A stretch of 64,000 bases of DNA from Prosapia bicincta (GCA_036971475.1 JBAIZL010000007.1:31802947-31866946); one strand, 5' to 3'; positions 1-12,600 are shown, counted from the first letter of the stretch. Program-made: numbers and translations. The notes: a model not told the origin generated them from the sequence alone.

Positions 1-984
1 CGATAACAAAAATCTTGATAATATTCTAAGGCGTTACTTGGACGCATAATATATATATTATAATAAATCGCATTGTTGAAAGTTTTTAAGACGCAGAACA
101 CCTTATCCGTCCCTACTGAAGGCATAAACTATTTTTAGAGGTTGATAACAAGTAGAGTTTAGAGTTTCAGAGGAAAACCATATTTTGTCATGTACTATAT
201 ATCAGTTGTGTATATGCTTTTTTTTATTTATAACGATGAGTTAGTATTAGTAATATTGTCTATAAAATGTAATTGAATAATAATAATAGTAATTATAATA
301 TTAATAATAGTAGTGGTTTTATTCAATAATAACTGGTATTAAACTAGATACATAAAACACCCATTCCAGGACATTAAAAAGTATCTTGGCTCACATTCCA
401 GATATTCAATAAGATGATATTCCAATAAGATTCCAATAAGATGATATTCACGTCGAGTCACGTAACATACGATGACCTACTCTCTAACAGAGTATAGGAC
501 GTTATGTGTCTCGTTGTACCTCCTTTATAATAATATATCAGGTAGTATCCTTTTATTCATTTTGCCTAAATTGTAATTATCGTTTCCTAATTTTACATCC
601 ATAAGGCTAAGGACGGGACATAATGTTCACTACATTGGGGAAAGAGAGGGACATACAGCTTGTGTAAGTAGGAAATGTTACCTGAAGTAGAACTGCACTC
701 TACCGAATTCGTAGAAACACAAGATGCAAATTTAATTCATACCATTTCTTTACTGAGGAATACAACACACTACAAATGTACTTAATTTATTATTTATTTT
801 TCAGTATTTGCACACAATGTGGGTAGGTAACATAAAGAAGTCTGGGAATCACTCTCTGGAAACTAATATCACCTACTTCATGACCTCGATTTAGCTAAGG
901 TCAAGGGCTGGTCGATAAGAGTACGAGTAATTGCCTCTTCACCCGAGACCGTTAATCCTTTTTTCTTTTAAAATGTTTATTATA
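1..984. other. AT-rich non-coding DNA, no gene recognised
   Basis: No open frame with recognisable protein similarity and no splice-bounded coding exon was found on either strand. The stretch lies 5' of the first detectable receptor exon, so it is probably an upstream intron or intergenic DNA. Confidence 0.5.
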
Positions 985-1015
985 CTTTTTAATTCTTTTA
1001 TTAGTTCATACTCTT

Positions 1016-1087
<72 letters not shown>

Positions 1088-1470
1088 TGTTCAGACTTTC
1101 AGTCGGTAATCAAATACTTTATTTATCCACTCAAATACATTTTTTTAAACTTATAGTGGAGAACTATTGATGTTAATACAGTTTTCTAAATATGAATTCA
1201 TTAATTAAATTTATTGATCTAATTTTAGTTTTATGTGGAAGCTAAACATTTCACAGAAGGGGTAGGATACGCAGTTTAGTTATTTTGTCACGTTTGGCTA
1301 AAAATAAGTGATAACATAATTTCATAAAACATGTTATAGGTTATGCAGTAGAACTGTCTTTTTAACGCACAGGTTATGTTACTGTATTTATATTAATTGT
1401 AATTATTTAATAACAAGTAACTCAAATAAAATTTGTCTCTGTTGACCTAAGTAATAATTGATTTTTGCTA
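985..1470 (+). repeat. Dispersed composite repeat, copy A
   Basis: Blocks here recur in the same order near 11.75-13.3 kb and 58.5-59.2 kb, and inverted near 55.2-55.6 kb. The shared blocks are a 'TTTTATTAG(C/T)TCA' start, a 'TTATAGTGGA...TTGATGTTAATA' block, and a 3' block ending in 'TTTGTCTCTGTTGAC'. A (TA)n tract at 1020-1085 has expanded inside this copy. The order suggests one non-autonomous transposable element family. Its class is unknown; some copies carry tRNA-like promoter boxes that this one lacks. Confidence 0.55.
1020..1085. repeat. (TA)n microsatellite
   Basis: An uninterrupted run of about 33 TA dinucleotides. Confidence 0.98.
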
Positions 1471-1866
1471 TAGTAAAACCTAATACATAGGTTTAATAAA
1501 ACCTATGTATAGTAGTTGATATATACACAATATGCACAAAGAGCCATATTATTGCACCCGTGCTAGGTGTTTAATTTCTTCGAACCCTTGACGTAATCTA
1601 TAGTTCACAGGTATATAAGAAAGTGTTTATAAAGACTGCGCTAATTGCCACTTCTAAAAAGTTTCATAATTTAATTCTACTATGACAACACGTTTATTTA
1701 ATTTGAACTAAATATTATTTAGTTCAAGTACCTACTTGGGATAGTTAGTGCTGGTCGAGGTATTTACAAAGCTACAAACTATTTACGAAAGTTTTGTTGG
1801 AACTAATTATTCAATGGTACGATTATTCAATATACAATGTACATCAAACTTATATATATACAGACA

Positions 1867-1908
<42 letters not shown>

Positions 1909-1929
1909 GGTAAGTGATGAACTTTCTTT
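1471..1929. other. AT-rich DNA with a (TA)n tract, no gene
   Basis: Nothing coding was recognised. A short (TA)n run lies at 1869-1904, just before the minisatellite begins. Confidence 0.5.
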
Positions 1930-4573
1930 TAGCATTCAAGATGATTATTCCTCGGTGGCAAGATGTGTTATTCTTGGGTGTTGAGATGATTATTCTTCTG
2001 TTGCAATAAGAATATTCCTCAGTAGCAAGAAGGTAATTCCTCGGTGGCAAGATGATTATTCCTCGGTGACAAGATGATTATTCCTCAGTAGCAAGAGGAT
2101 TATTCCTCGGTGGCAATAAGAATATTCCTCAGTAGCAAGAAGATAATTCCTCGGTGGCAAGATGATTATTCCTTGGTGGCAAGATGATTATTCCTCAGTA
2201 GCAAGAGGATTATTCCTCGGTGGCAAGATGATTATTCTTGGGTGTTGAGATGATTATTTCTCGGTGGCAATAAGATTAATCCTCAGTTGGAGGAGATTAT
2301 TCATCATTACAAACATAATTTTTCCTCAGTGGCACGATGATTATTCCTCAGTAGCAAGAGGATTATTCCTCTGTGGCAATAAGAATATTTCTCGGTAGCA
2401 AGAAGATAACTCCTCGGTGGCAAGATGATTATTCCTCGGTGGCAAGATGATTATTCCTCAGTAGCAAAATGATTATTCCTCAGTAGCAAGATGATTACTA
2501 CTCAGCAGCAAAATGATTATTCTTCAGCGTCAAGATGATTGTTCTTAACTGGCAAGATAATTCCTCATCAGTGACAAGATGATTAATAATCAGTGGCAAA
2601 ATGATTAGAACCCAGTGCAAGTTAATTGCTCCTTAGTAGCAAGATGATTACTCCTCAGTTTTAACATTTTATTCCTCAGTAGCAAGATGATTATTCCTCA
2701 GTGGCAGTATGAATATTCCTCAGTACCAAGATGATTACTCTTTAGTAGCAAGACTATTATTCCTCGGTGGCAAGATGATTATTCTTCGGTGGCAAGAAGA
2801 TTATTCCTCGGTGGCAAGATGATTACTCCTCAGTGGTAAGATGGTTATTCTTCAATAGTAAAATGATTACTCCTCAGTGGCAATATGAATACTCCTCGGT
2901 GACAAGATGATTATTCCTTTGTAGCAAGATTATTACTCCTCAGTGGCAAGATTATTACTCATCAGTGGCAAGATGATTACTCATCAGTGGCAAGATGATT
3001 ATTCCTTTGTAGCAAGATTATTACTCCTCAGTGGCAAGATGATTACTCATTAGTGGCAAGATGATTACTCATCAGTGGCAAGATGATTACTCATCAGTGG
3101 CAAGATGATTATTCCTTTGTAGCAAGATTATTACTCCTCATTAGTAAGATGATTACTCCTCAGTGGTAAGATGGTTATTCTTCAATAGTAAAATGATTAC
3201 TCCTCAGTGGCAATATGAATACTCCTCAGTGACAAGATGATTATTCCTTTGTAGCAAGATTATTACTCCTCAGTGGCAAGATGATTACTCCTCAGTGGCA
3301 AGATGATTACTCATCAGTGGCAAGATGATTACTCCTCAGTGGCAAAATGATTACTCCTCAGTGGGAAGATGATTACAACTCAGTGGTAAGATGGTTATTC
3401 TTCAATATCAAGATGATTCCTCCTCATTAGCAAGATGATTACTCCTCATTGGCAAGATGATTACTCCTCATTAGCAAGATGATTACTCCTCAGTGGCAAG
3501 ATGATTACTCATCAGTGGCAAGATGATTACTCCTCAGTGGTAAGATGGTTATTCTTCAATAGCAAGATGATTTCTCCTTAGTAGCAAATTGATTGATTAC
3601 TCCTTGTTGGCAAGATGATTACCCCTCAGTGGTAAGATGATTATTCCTTAGTGGCAAGATGATTATTCCTCAGTGGCAAGATGAGTATTTCTTAGCAGTA
3701 AGATGATTACTCCTCAGTGGTAAGATAATTATTCCTCAGTGGCAAGATGATTACTCCTCAGTGGTAAGATGGTTATTCTTCAATAGCAAGATCATTTCTC
3801 CTCATTAGCAAGATGATTACTCCTCATTGGCAAGATGATTACTCCTCAGTGGTAAATGGTTATTCTTCAATAGCAAGATGATTCCTCCTCATTAGCAAGA
3901 TGATTACTCCTCATTGGCAAGATGATTACTCCTCAGTAGTAAGATGGTTATTCTTCAATAGTAAAATGATTACTCCTCAGTGGCAATATAAATACTCCTC
4001 AGTGACAAGATGATTATTCCTTTGTAGCAAAATTATTACTCCTCAGTGGCAAGATGATTACTCCTCAGTGGCAAGATGATTACTCATCAGTGGCAAGATG
4101 ATTACTCCTCAGTGGTAAGATGGTTATTCTTCAATAGCAAGATGATTTCTCCTTAGTAGCAAGATGATTGATTACTCCTCGTTGGCAAGATGATTACCCC
4201 TCAGTGACAAGATGATTATTCCTTAGTGGCAAAATGATTATTCCTCAGTGGCAAGATGAGTATTCCTTAGTAGTACGATGAATACCTCTCAGTGGCAAGA
4301 AGATTATTCCTCAGTGGCAAAATGATTATTCTTCAGTGGTAAGACGATTATTCCTTAGTGGCAAGATGATTATTCCTTAGTGGCAAGATGAGTATTCCTC
4401 AGTGGCAAGATGAGTATTCCTTAGTAGTACGATGAATACCTCTCAGTGGTAAGATGATTATTCCTCAGTGGCAAGATGATTATTCCTCAGTGGCAAGATG
4501 AGTATTTCTTAGTAGTACGATGAATACCTCTCAGTGGCAAGATGATTATTCCTTAGTGGCAAGATGATTACTA
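1930..4573. repeat. 22-bp minisatellite array
   Basis: About 120 imperfect copies of a 22-bp unit, consensus roughly 'aagatgattactcctcagtggc'. Variants of the last half (cggtggc, cagtagc, ttagtggc, tttgtagc) are themselves clustered, and blocks of several units recur (compare 2830-3010 with 3160-3320 and 3950-4110). This shows segmental amplification on top of unit-by-unit expansion. Because 22 is not a multiple of 3 and the units contain stops, the array is not coding. Confidence 0.97.
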
Positions 4574-6583
4574 TATCACAAATTTAGAAGTGTTTTAACG
4601 AAGAAATTAATCTATTAATTATTGTGAGATTTTAAATGATCTTCTTTACAATGCTGCATGATAAATGTACAGGGAAACAATGTTAAAGGAGTTATTTGTA
4701 TTATTTTCTTTGAAAACGACCTTTAAAATTTAAGACGAAATTAACAGTGACGAATTTTACGCTTATTTTATGATCACAATTCAACGAAGATTATTTAAAA
4801 TTAAAAAATAATCAATTTTAAAACAAAGAAACTAAGTATTTTACAAATATCATAATTTTAAAAAGTAACTATATAATGCAAGGTGAAACCACTGGATAGA
4901 CGTTTAGAAAATAAAAATAGCAAGATTCAGCAAAAACATCATCAATATTCCGCAAAATATCTTTTAAGGATTAAAAATCTTTGCTATATATGCTTTCCCA
5001 ACACAAAAAACCTTTTACTTATGCTGGCTTTTTAAAAAGGAAAATCTTTCATCGAAAGGAACCGTGTAAGTACAATGACCGCTGAAGAAAAGTTGGACTC
5101 TTTCTGCATATTTACAAGGTCATTTATGTGAAAATACGCAATGTTTTAAAGTTAAAATAAAATATAAAGGAAGTTATCTGATAATATAAGAATATGTTGT
5201 TTTCCTTACATATGAGTATTTTCTTTTTATGACTGTAAAGCATTTTTAAAACATAGTTATTTATGAAAGAAAAACACTTTGTTTGGTATCTTCAAGTTCA
5301 GTTGTAAGTAAACTCTGTAGGATTTCTTACACTTCATAAAAAAAGATATATATGTGTTCACAACTTTCATTGTTTTAAATAATTTATTTATTTGTTATTT
5401 TTATTGAACCAAAACTAAATATTTTTTTATTTTTAATATAACATACATTATTGTTTATGAGATCTTAAAACATGCTTCCAAAACCTAATATATCAAATAA
5501 CTTCCGTACTTTTTCAACTCCTGTTATAGTCGGGGACGTTTCACCCCCTCCCCTTATTTAACAATGCTCTAAATAAACTTATAGATCTACTCTTGGTTCT
5601 AGACTTCATTACTTCAATATTGTTCTGCGAGTTTAAGAAAGTTTTCAATGTTGGTAATCACGTCTCCCTGACACCCTTGAGAGTATGTGAGTTAGTAATT
5701 ATTGGTCTTTGTTACTAAAGTTATTTTTCAACACCTTACATAGGGTAGCTAATGCTTTCATTGAAAAGATATTTTTGATAGCTTTAGTTTTATAGAATAT
5801 ATAAAAATCATGTTTGTGATTTTGGACACCAACGATTCAAACTTTTAGAAACTGTTGTAAACTGATTTTGAAGTACAAGTTTTTTTTGTTTCATGATACA
5901 GATGTTAATAAATTTTCATTGTTAAAAAGCTAAATTCTTTTTACAGTGGAAGATTATTGTGCTTCATTTCATCTATGAATAATCGTAGACCTTGATTTTT
6001 CTGTTTGTAGTTTAAATAATTAATTTGGAAAAATATTTCCCTTTCATTGATCGACTCCTCTCGAACTTTACGATTGGCCTGCAAGGACAAGTGCGGCGTG
6101 AGGACGGTATATTTAATGCGATGCCCGCAGTGTTTATACAGCTCTTAAATTTTCCCTTTGGCTCTTAAGACTTGCAAGCAACGCATATTTGTAATGGTTT
6201 TCGTCCCTAGGTTCTCTGACTTGTAGTCACTGTAAAACGACAAAACACCTTCTAACTGAAACTATAATAGTTGCGTACTAATATCTTTTCATTTTTCAGT
6301 TCGTTGCTTTAAAATTTAGAGTTAATTTCTTATTTATACTTTTTTATATATTACTGCAGTTTTTCATAATTTGGTGTTTAGTAAAATATTTCTTAAATGT
6401 ATATATATATATACATCGCCGTTAGGAAAGCTGAATAACACAGTAATGCCCCAACATGAAATTTAGAAAACCGCCACCCCACAAAAGAAATTTCCCTTCT
6501 TTTCTAGAAAGAACAGCCTTTCTAGTGCAGTGGGCGGTGGGCATTCTTATAAAATATATATTTTAAAATATTGAAAACTTTAC

Positions 6584-6733
6584 CTTTTTGTGTCGTACAA
6601 TTATGAAGGTTACCTCCATAGCACCCTTGGATCCATTGATCGAAGAATGATCCTTTGGTCTCCAATGGCACAGGTCTGTTAAGAACCTCACTCAATCGCT
6701 TCTTATTCAACTCCTGATCCTGACTTGCTTTAT
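6584..6733 (-). other. Possible minus-strand coding exon (unrecognised)
   Basis: A minus-strand open frame encodes a Cys-, Trp- and Gly-containing peptide with cores such as RLSEVLNRPVPLETKGSFFD and QWIQGCYGGNLHNC. Base composition is clearly less AT-rich than the surroundings. It ends at a good donor (AAAG|GTAAAG, at 6584/6583), and a pyrimidine-rich stretch precedes it. The family is not recognised. It could be an exon of a second gene on the opposite strand or a remnant of a transposable-element ORF. The upstream splice site is a guess. Confidence 0.25.
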
Positions 6734-6878
6734 TAAATAAAAAAAGGATCGGCAAAATCAAATACGTAGCGGTCAGTTGATAATAAACTTTGACCGTACT
6801 GTGCTGCCCTCAGTCGAACTATTAGTAACTACTTGCGCTAAACTCCGGCTACTTGGCGGCAATAGAAAAAACGTTACG

Positions 6879-6879
<1 letters not shown>

Positions 6880-6927
<48 letters not shown>
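6880..6927. repeat. (TA)n microsatellite
   Basis: A run of about 23 TA dinucleotides. Confidence 0.95.
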
Positions 6928-6930
<3 letters not shown>

Positions 6931-7233
6931 AATTTCAAACTTTTTTTGTTTAGTGGAGAAAGCACTTACTATCATCAAGTCTTCGTTTGATTTCCCTAAA
7001 CAATTCTCATATGGTAACCTTATGTAGTACCCTCATGTAGTACCCTTATTTGCAAGTTTTGCTCAGTATTTTAAATCTTTAGATTCCACCAAAAAGCTAT
7101 TATTAGTTGTAGTAGAGTATTAAGAAGTTATTGACTAACCTCGGAACGGTTGTCAGCCCTTAATAATGCAATACTACTTGTATTGTAATTGACAACAAGG
7201 TGTCATTTATCATCTTGAAGTGACTAATTTCAC

Positions 7234-7235
<2 letters not shown>

Positions 7236-7268
<33 letters not shown>
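7236..7268. repeat. (CA)n microsatellite
   Basis: About 16 CA repeats lying some 60 bp upstream of the acceptor of the receptor exon at 7326. Confidence 0.95.
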
Positions 7269-7271
<3 letters not shown>

Positions 7272-7325
7272 CCCACCACTAACTTGTTTTACAGTGTTTT
7301 ACTTTTTCTTATTATTCTGTTTTAG

Positions 7326-7447
7326 TTGGCAAAACTATTTTCCTACACATGGACAATGGGGTTATTCTTATGCAAGACGGTCCACTACATGCAAAGTGTT
7401 TCTGCTATTTGCTCAGTGCTTACACTCACTGCAATGAGCGTGGAGAG
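7326..7447 (+). CDS. Peptide-type class A GPCR, exon a (ECL1-TM3, first half of ERY)
   Basis: This exon encodes the end of ECL1 and TM3 of a rhodopsin-like receptor. LFLCKTVHYMQ carries the TM3 cysteine (3.25) that normally bridges to ECL2. It continues as SAICSVLTLTAMSVER, ending in the E/DRY box. The acceptor is ATTCTGTTTTAG and the donor is GAGAG|GTATGT. The phase-2 intron splits the Arg codon of ERY, and the next exon supplies the missing base. As a member of this family the product would be a plasma-membrane receptor coupling to a G protein; the ligand is unknown. TM1-TM2 must be encoded further upstream. Confidence 0.9.
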
Positions 7448-7499
7448 GTATGTTGTTCCATAACAAAGCCAAATCTAACCTAGAATAAGTATAAAAATA

Positions 7500-9330
7500 C
7501 ATTTTTATATTACCGTAGCTTGTATATTATTGTATTACACTTAGACTTTGTAATCCTCAAGGATTTTCCTTTAGGTGTCTGTTTGACCATCAAGATGTAC
7601 TTAGGCGACAAATCAAACATAAAAAAACACTGGGAATTACAAACATCGTAATGTATTACAAATAAATTAGTAACACACAAGTTGACCACCCAATGCCAAT
7701 ACATGACAGTAATAATTAAGAATTAAGACATCAACAAAAAGGTACATGATTTCATTCAAAACAATATCACGGCAATAAAAGGTGACCCAACATTAAATAC
7801 AACATACAAGTTACAGAAGCAATCAACAAAACAAATTCCACTTGACATCAAAAAGAGTTACAACAAATTAAATCCATAGCTCATAAACTAAACCCTTATT
7901 AACAAAACAGATATCCCTAGCTTACCTTAAAAAATCGCACCATCGCCCTATCCCATCTTCTAGCTACATTTCTCGACAGAACCATCCGAAACCACATAAA
8001 ATTCAATAAACGTTATTCAGTTGAAAAAAGCTTGAATTTAATTACTTAAATCAAAAACGTAAATATTACACCCCCTCGTCTCAAACCTCTACGTCAACAT
8101 TTCCAACCCAGAAACCATAAATATCCTCCAGAACATGATCTGAGGCATAAACCCTACAACGGAATCATTAATCCAACAAAATTAATCAAATCACGAAATT
8201 ATATTACCTACAATGAATCTTCCTACGCACCCAAAAATCCCTCTTTATTGTGTTCCATATAGCTTGACCGAAATAATCATACAACGCGTTGAACAAAATG
8301 ACCTTTTACATAATAACGAATACACAGACAAACATCGTATACTGCTACTGATCACATTAAACAATAGAAATAAAATCCGAACACATATAACGCTAACACA
8401 TCTCAACCCCATACACCCAAATCTAACATACACATAAAAAACCAATGCCTTAATTTCCTATAAAACATACACCACAAACCCAACAACACTGACACCCCTA
8501 TTCATAACCAGTCAAACCACAATCAACAACACAAACTAGAGGCTCACACCACTATGACCTATCACCTATTGAAAACATCCAAAAAATACAAGAACTCGAC
8601 CAAGAGTTTAACACCATATAACATTGACCACAAACCAATAATACAACACAACAATGTTTGATAAACTATATAACCGCATGGAAAAAACTTATCAACCCAG
8701 CACCAAAAACCAAACTTGACAAACCCATAAAATATATACACAGCCATTCAGATCATCAAGAACTCAAACATTAGGCAACACATTCCGTAAATTTAGTTAT
8801 AACGTAGCCTACTCTACACACAACACTACCAACAAACCATATAAACCCCCAACCCTCAACAAACAATTGTAAATAAACGAAGACATTTACAACTCTGCTG
8901 GCGTATATACAAACTATCTTGCAGTTCGTGTCCCAGATTCTACATATTCCAAACAGGAAGGTTATTTTACACGCTCTACCAAGAACACACAAAAGCACTG
9001 ACAAACAAAAACATTTAATCAAACACTTAATATACATAAACCACAACTACACATTCATAACATTAAACAAAATGAAAATAACTTACGCCACCCAATCGAA
9101 CAGTATCCAATATACAAACATTTCAAGCTAATCCCAACGCACTTACTCAACACCTTATTACATTATAACTCACGTAGACTTTCTGGCATCATAACCCTCA
9201 AATACATTTCGAAAATCACCTAAAATCTCTAACCCATCTCCACTCTCTCCTAAAAGAACCCAAAGAACAGTACGATCAGAGTTAACAACAAGTTGAATCT
9301 ACCTAAACGGCCGTCCTTTGTAAAAAAAAC
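7500..9330. other. A/C-rich, G-poor strand-skewed block; possible decayed element
   Basis: For about 1.8 kb inside the first visible intron the + strand is rich in A and C and markedly poor in G, unlike the symmetric AT-rich DNA on both sides. Short frames occur on both strands but all are broken. One + strand phrase near 8090-8130 (ETINILQNMI) faintly resembles the 'ILQN.ILR' segment near the end of Jockey-type reverse transcriptases, seen better at 60.8 kb. That similarity is too weak to assign the block. It could be an old LINE or another transposon. Confidence 0.4.
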
Positions 9331-9568
9331 GTAAATGCTACATAGTCAATGCAACATAACAATATATGATTTACTGTTTTAGTTAAATACAATATACACA
9401 CAATATACAATATAAATAGATTGGGTTTTAAAATAAACGTTTAGCGTTTTTAGAGTGTCATGTTTGTAAGAGTCAACAAATTCGGATAATTCATTTTATT
9501 TCAGTAATAGGGCTGAATTTTAATGAAAGTTATTAGAATTTTAAAGTGTTTGATTTCTTGTGTTCCAG

Positions 9569-9692
9569 ATACTACGCCATTGTTCATCCAATGAAAGCCA
9601 AGTATCTATGTACAATCAGCCAGGCTAGGAAAATTGTATTAGCAATTTGGTTAGCGTCATTCGTATTGGCAGTGCCCATTCTGTTTGTGCAG
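9569..9692 (+). CDS. Peptide-type class A GPCR, exon b (ICL2-TM4)
   Basis: The exon completes the Arg of ERY and continues YYAIVHPMKAKYLCTISQAR, the ICL2 pattern of peptide receptors. TM4 follows (KIVLAIWLASFVLAVPILFVQ) with the conserved Trp 4.50. The acceptor is CTTGTGTTCCAG and the donor is GTGCAG|GTAAAA. The exon is 124 nt and leaves phase 0. 'ERYYAI..P.KA.Y.CT' is reminiscent of ecdysis-triggering-hormone and TRH-like receptors, but that alone does not fix the subfamily. Confidence 0.92.
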
Positions 9693-9800
9693 GTAAAACT
9701 ACATTACTGCATCGAACATTTGATTCCCAACAATCTAAGTGATTAGTCGAAAACAGGTCTCACTCTACAATCTCTCCCCCCCTGCTCTCTCCCGTCACTC

Positions 9801-9802
<2 letters not shown>

Positions 9803-9862
<60 letters not shown>

Positions 9863-9908
9863 CACACAGTCGCACATACACGCACACGCGCACACTCGCA
9901 CGCACGCG

Positions 9909-9941
<33 letters not shown>

Positions 9942-9942
9942 G

Positions 9943-10019
<77 letters not shown>
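9803..10019. repeat. Compound (CA)n-(TA)n microsatellite
   Basis: Interrupted CA repeats with CG-containing variants (9803-9957) pass directly into about 30 TA repeats (9958-10018). The tract lies 110 bp downstream of the donor of the exon at 9569. Confidence 0.97.
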
Positions 10020-10023
<4 letters not shown>

Positions 10024-10099
10024 GATAGTGATACGTTTGCTTGTAATATAATTAATTTTCCATGAGCCCTTGTAAATATTTTGGTGTTTTCACTTCACT

Positions 10100-10655
10100 T
10101 GAATTTGTTCATTACCTAATTTGTCTGGATCTATTTTTATAAATTCATTTTTAACCATTTCTTTATTCCTTTAATTAATTTCATATTTACTATTTTAGGA
10201 AATCTGTGTATATTATTGATAACATGAGTAGCTACATTTGATTTGTAACCTAAATGTTCGGTTCTATATAAGCGTTTAAATGATCTTTATATCTTTATTT
10301 TAATTTCTTTTTTGATTCTACTACATATTGATTACAATATTGACATTTTATATTATATATATATATCATTTCTTTCGAGGGTATTATTTTTGTTATTGTT
10401 GTTTATTTTATTTTTAAATTTATTATAAGTTTTATAAGTAATTTTTAAATTTGTTTCTTTAGATAATATTATAACTTTGTTTATTTCGATACCTGTAAGT
10501 GTAAAAGTTGTCAAACGTTTTTCTCCTGCATTATTTACAATGTTATGGTTGATTTTCTCTTTCTTATTCTTATTTTTTAATTTATCTATAGTTTTTTATA
10601 TCAATTTTTTATTTACACAATTTAATATTTTGTCAATATTTAAACCATTATTATT

Positions 10656-10700
<45 letters not shown>

Positions 10701-10727
10701 TATATAAATATATATATATATTTATAT

Positions 10728-10784
<57 letters not shown>

Positions 10785-11207
10785 CCATCATCTACATATC
10801 GAAACCAGTGTCCATTTTGATCATATGTTTTAATAATTTTATATATTTTAATGTCTATATTGTGTAACATTTTCACAATTGGAGACATTGGAGCCTCTGT
10901 TGTTAATTCAACTTCTTGTTTATATATTTTATTATTATAAAAAAAGGTTTTTATATTTATTACGATTTTTAATGTAATTATTGTTTCTTGACATCAAACT
11001 ACTTAGAAGGTCATTGATGTCATGGGAAAAATTACCATGAAAATATAAATAAATCAATAAACATGTGGCTGAATTGTAGTACATATGATTTAATTTTTGT
11101 AAAAAAAATTTTATATCATTATTTTTCCCGAAAATGCTAATACTTATTTTATTTGCGAAAAATCTATAAATTAAACCTATTCTTGTATTTGAAATATTTT
11201 TATTCAT
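10100..11207 (-). mobile_element. Penelope-like element A, decayed (RT core and GIY-YIG remnant)
   Basis: Read on the minus strand, 10920-10780 encodes an [14 protein letters not shown] phrase followed by [15 protein letters not shown]. This is the reverse-transcriptase 'PMGSPLSPI' and catalytic 'YVDD' arrangement of Penelope-like elements. A (TA)n expansion (10660-10781) breaks the frame just after YVDDGL. Further along, about 10350-10205, the frames read YNIKCQYCNQYVVESKKKL, then RYKDHLNAY, then NVATHVINNIHRF. This matches the order of a GIY-YIG endonuclease (IY, paired Cys, Y-V/I, R, H, final NH). Stops and frameshifts are frequent. The same family, better preserved, is on the + strand at 45.3-47.8 kb. 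Confidence 0.72.
10660..10781. repeat. (TA)n microsatellite inside PLE A
   Basis: An imperfect TA tract of about 120 bp, interrupted by 'aaatat' and 'acata'. It lies immediately after the YVDD catalytic codons of PLE A. Confidence 0.95.
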
Positions 11208-11554
11208 TAATTATATATAGCTCGCGACTTTCCTAACTTAAAGCTTATAATAACTAAGGCATCTATTAATTTTTAGGTATATTGTAAACATGTCTATAAG
11301 CTTGAACCTTCTTTAGTACGGAAAGATTATGTTTAACAGAATTGTTAGGAGTAAGCATTGTGTTGCAGAATTGTCTTTTGGTAAATCTAATTAATAAAAA
11401 GAGTCTATCAGATAAACTTCCCTTTTAAGCATAGGGATACGCAGGCATATGCAATCCACAATATTATTCACAAGAACTGTTGTGGGAAGGACATTCAACT
11501 TATTTACATGATTTAATGGGTTTCCATTCATCTTTAATAATAAACTATAAAAAC

Positions 11555-11603
<49 letters not shown>

Positions 11604-11749
11604 AAAACCTTTAGAATAGGTAGTATCCAAACTTTTCAGATGGTACTCAATCTGTTTCACTTACTTCACATCTATGTATTACATTCGCTCATGTCAATAT
11701 GTGATTTCATTTATTAAATATTTTACTTACAATGGACATATTGTATCGT
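11208..11749. other. AT-rich intron DNA with a (TA)n tract
   Basis: No gene recognised. A TA run lies at 11558-11600. Confidence 0.5.
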
Positions 11750-11980
11750 ATTCATGAGATCTTGTGTAATTTTTGAATCTTTTTAAATTCCTTCTATTAG
11801 CTCACACTCTCCTGATATATATCTTGTACACATTTTCAATGGTTATTAAAATACTTTTTTATTCATCCATTCAAGTAAAAATACTTTTTTTTATCTTATA
11901 GTGGATGGCAATTGATGTTAATAAAGTTTTATCAAATATCTATTCAGTAATTAAACTATAAAAAAATGAGGGTCTAACAA

Positions 11981-12033
11981 CATTCGAACTGTGAATCTTC
12001 ATGTTCAAAATCTAGCGCTTTGGCATTGCGCCA
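11981..12033 (-). repeat. tRNA-like (SINE-type) promoter segment
   Basis: On the minus strand an A-box-like TGGCGCAATGCC (12033-12022) is followed 42-43 nt later by a B-box-like AGTTCGAATG (11990-11981). This is the spacing of an internal pol III promoter. Two related copies lie at 12822-12871 and 58645-58698. Confidence 0.6.
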
Positions 12034-12234
12034 ACTTTCCAATAACTAGAAATCAATTTCTCAAAGACATATATGCAATTTTTCTTCTACCTGTTTGTCG
12101 TCGAAACTATTGTACAACCTTAAACTGTTGCCATGGTTACCAGAAAATATCATAAATATTGCTCAGGGTTAAAAATAGTGTAAACAATAAATAAACAAAC
12201 AACCGTGAAATAAACAAACTATGCAAAAAGAAAC

Positions 12235-12600
12235 TACGATACAACGCAAGCGACGATTAGAAAATGAAAGTTAAAAGCACCAGGAAAGGTTTGTAAATGA
12301 AACAGAAGATGCTAAGCGCCTACGCATATACAACCGAAACAAAAGATTACGGGATGCGTCTCAAGTGCAGCGCGAAACTCGAATATGAGCTGATCTTCAA
12401 AGACATGCAGTATTACTAAAAAATGTAGTTCAAGAACAACGCGAAATACGATACTAGATGTAAGACATAGAGAAATGTTAATAATATAAAATGATACTCA
12501 AGAGCAACGTGAAACACTATTAAAAGAATTTTGTCGTAATCAATAGGAAATGAAACTAAAGAACAACGCTAAGCTCGCCAAGAAAAAGACCATTTTCAGC
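12235..12600 (+). pseudogene. Decayed basic, Arg/Glu-rich ORF remnant in the composite repeat
   Basis: Frames read phrases such as ETEDAKRLRIYNRNKRLRDA, QVQRETRI and QEQREIRY, broken by stops. Such spaced 'R..E..EQR..R' runs are familiar from N-terminal parts of some arthropod transposon proteins, including Helitron-associated ORFs. The stretch is too degraded to name and is not functional. Confidence 0.35.

Larger units (their letters stand above)
4574..7235. other. AT-rich non-coding stretch
   Basis: No receptor exon for TM1-TM2 was recognised here on the + strand. The stretch holds a small TA run at 6400-6412, a (TA)n tract at 6880-6926, and a possible minus-strand exon described separately. 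Otherwise nothing stands out. Confidence 0.45.
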
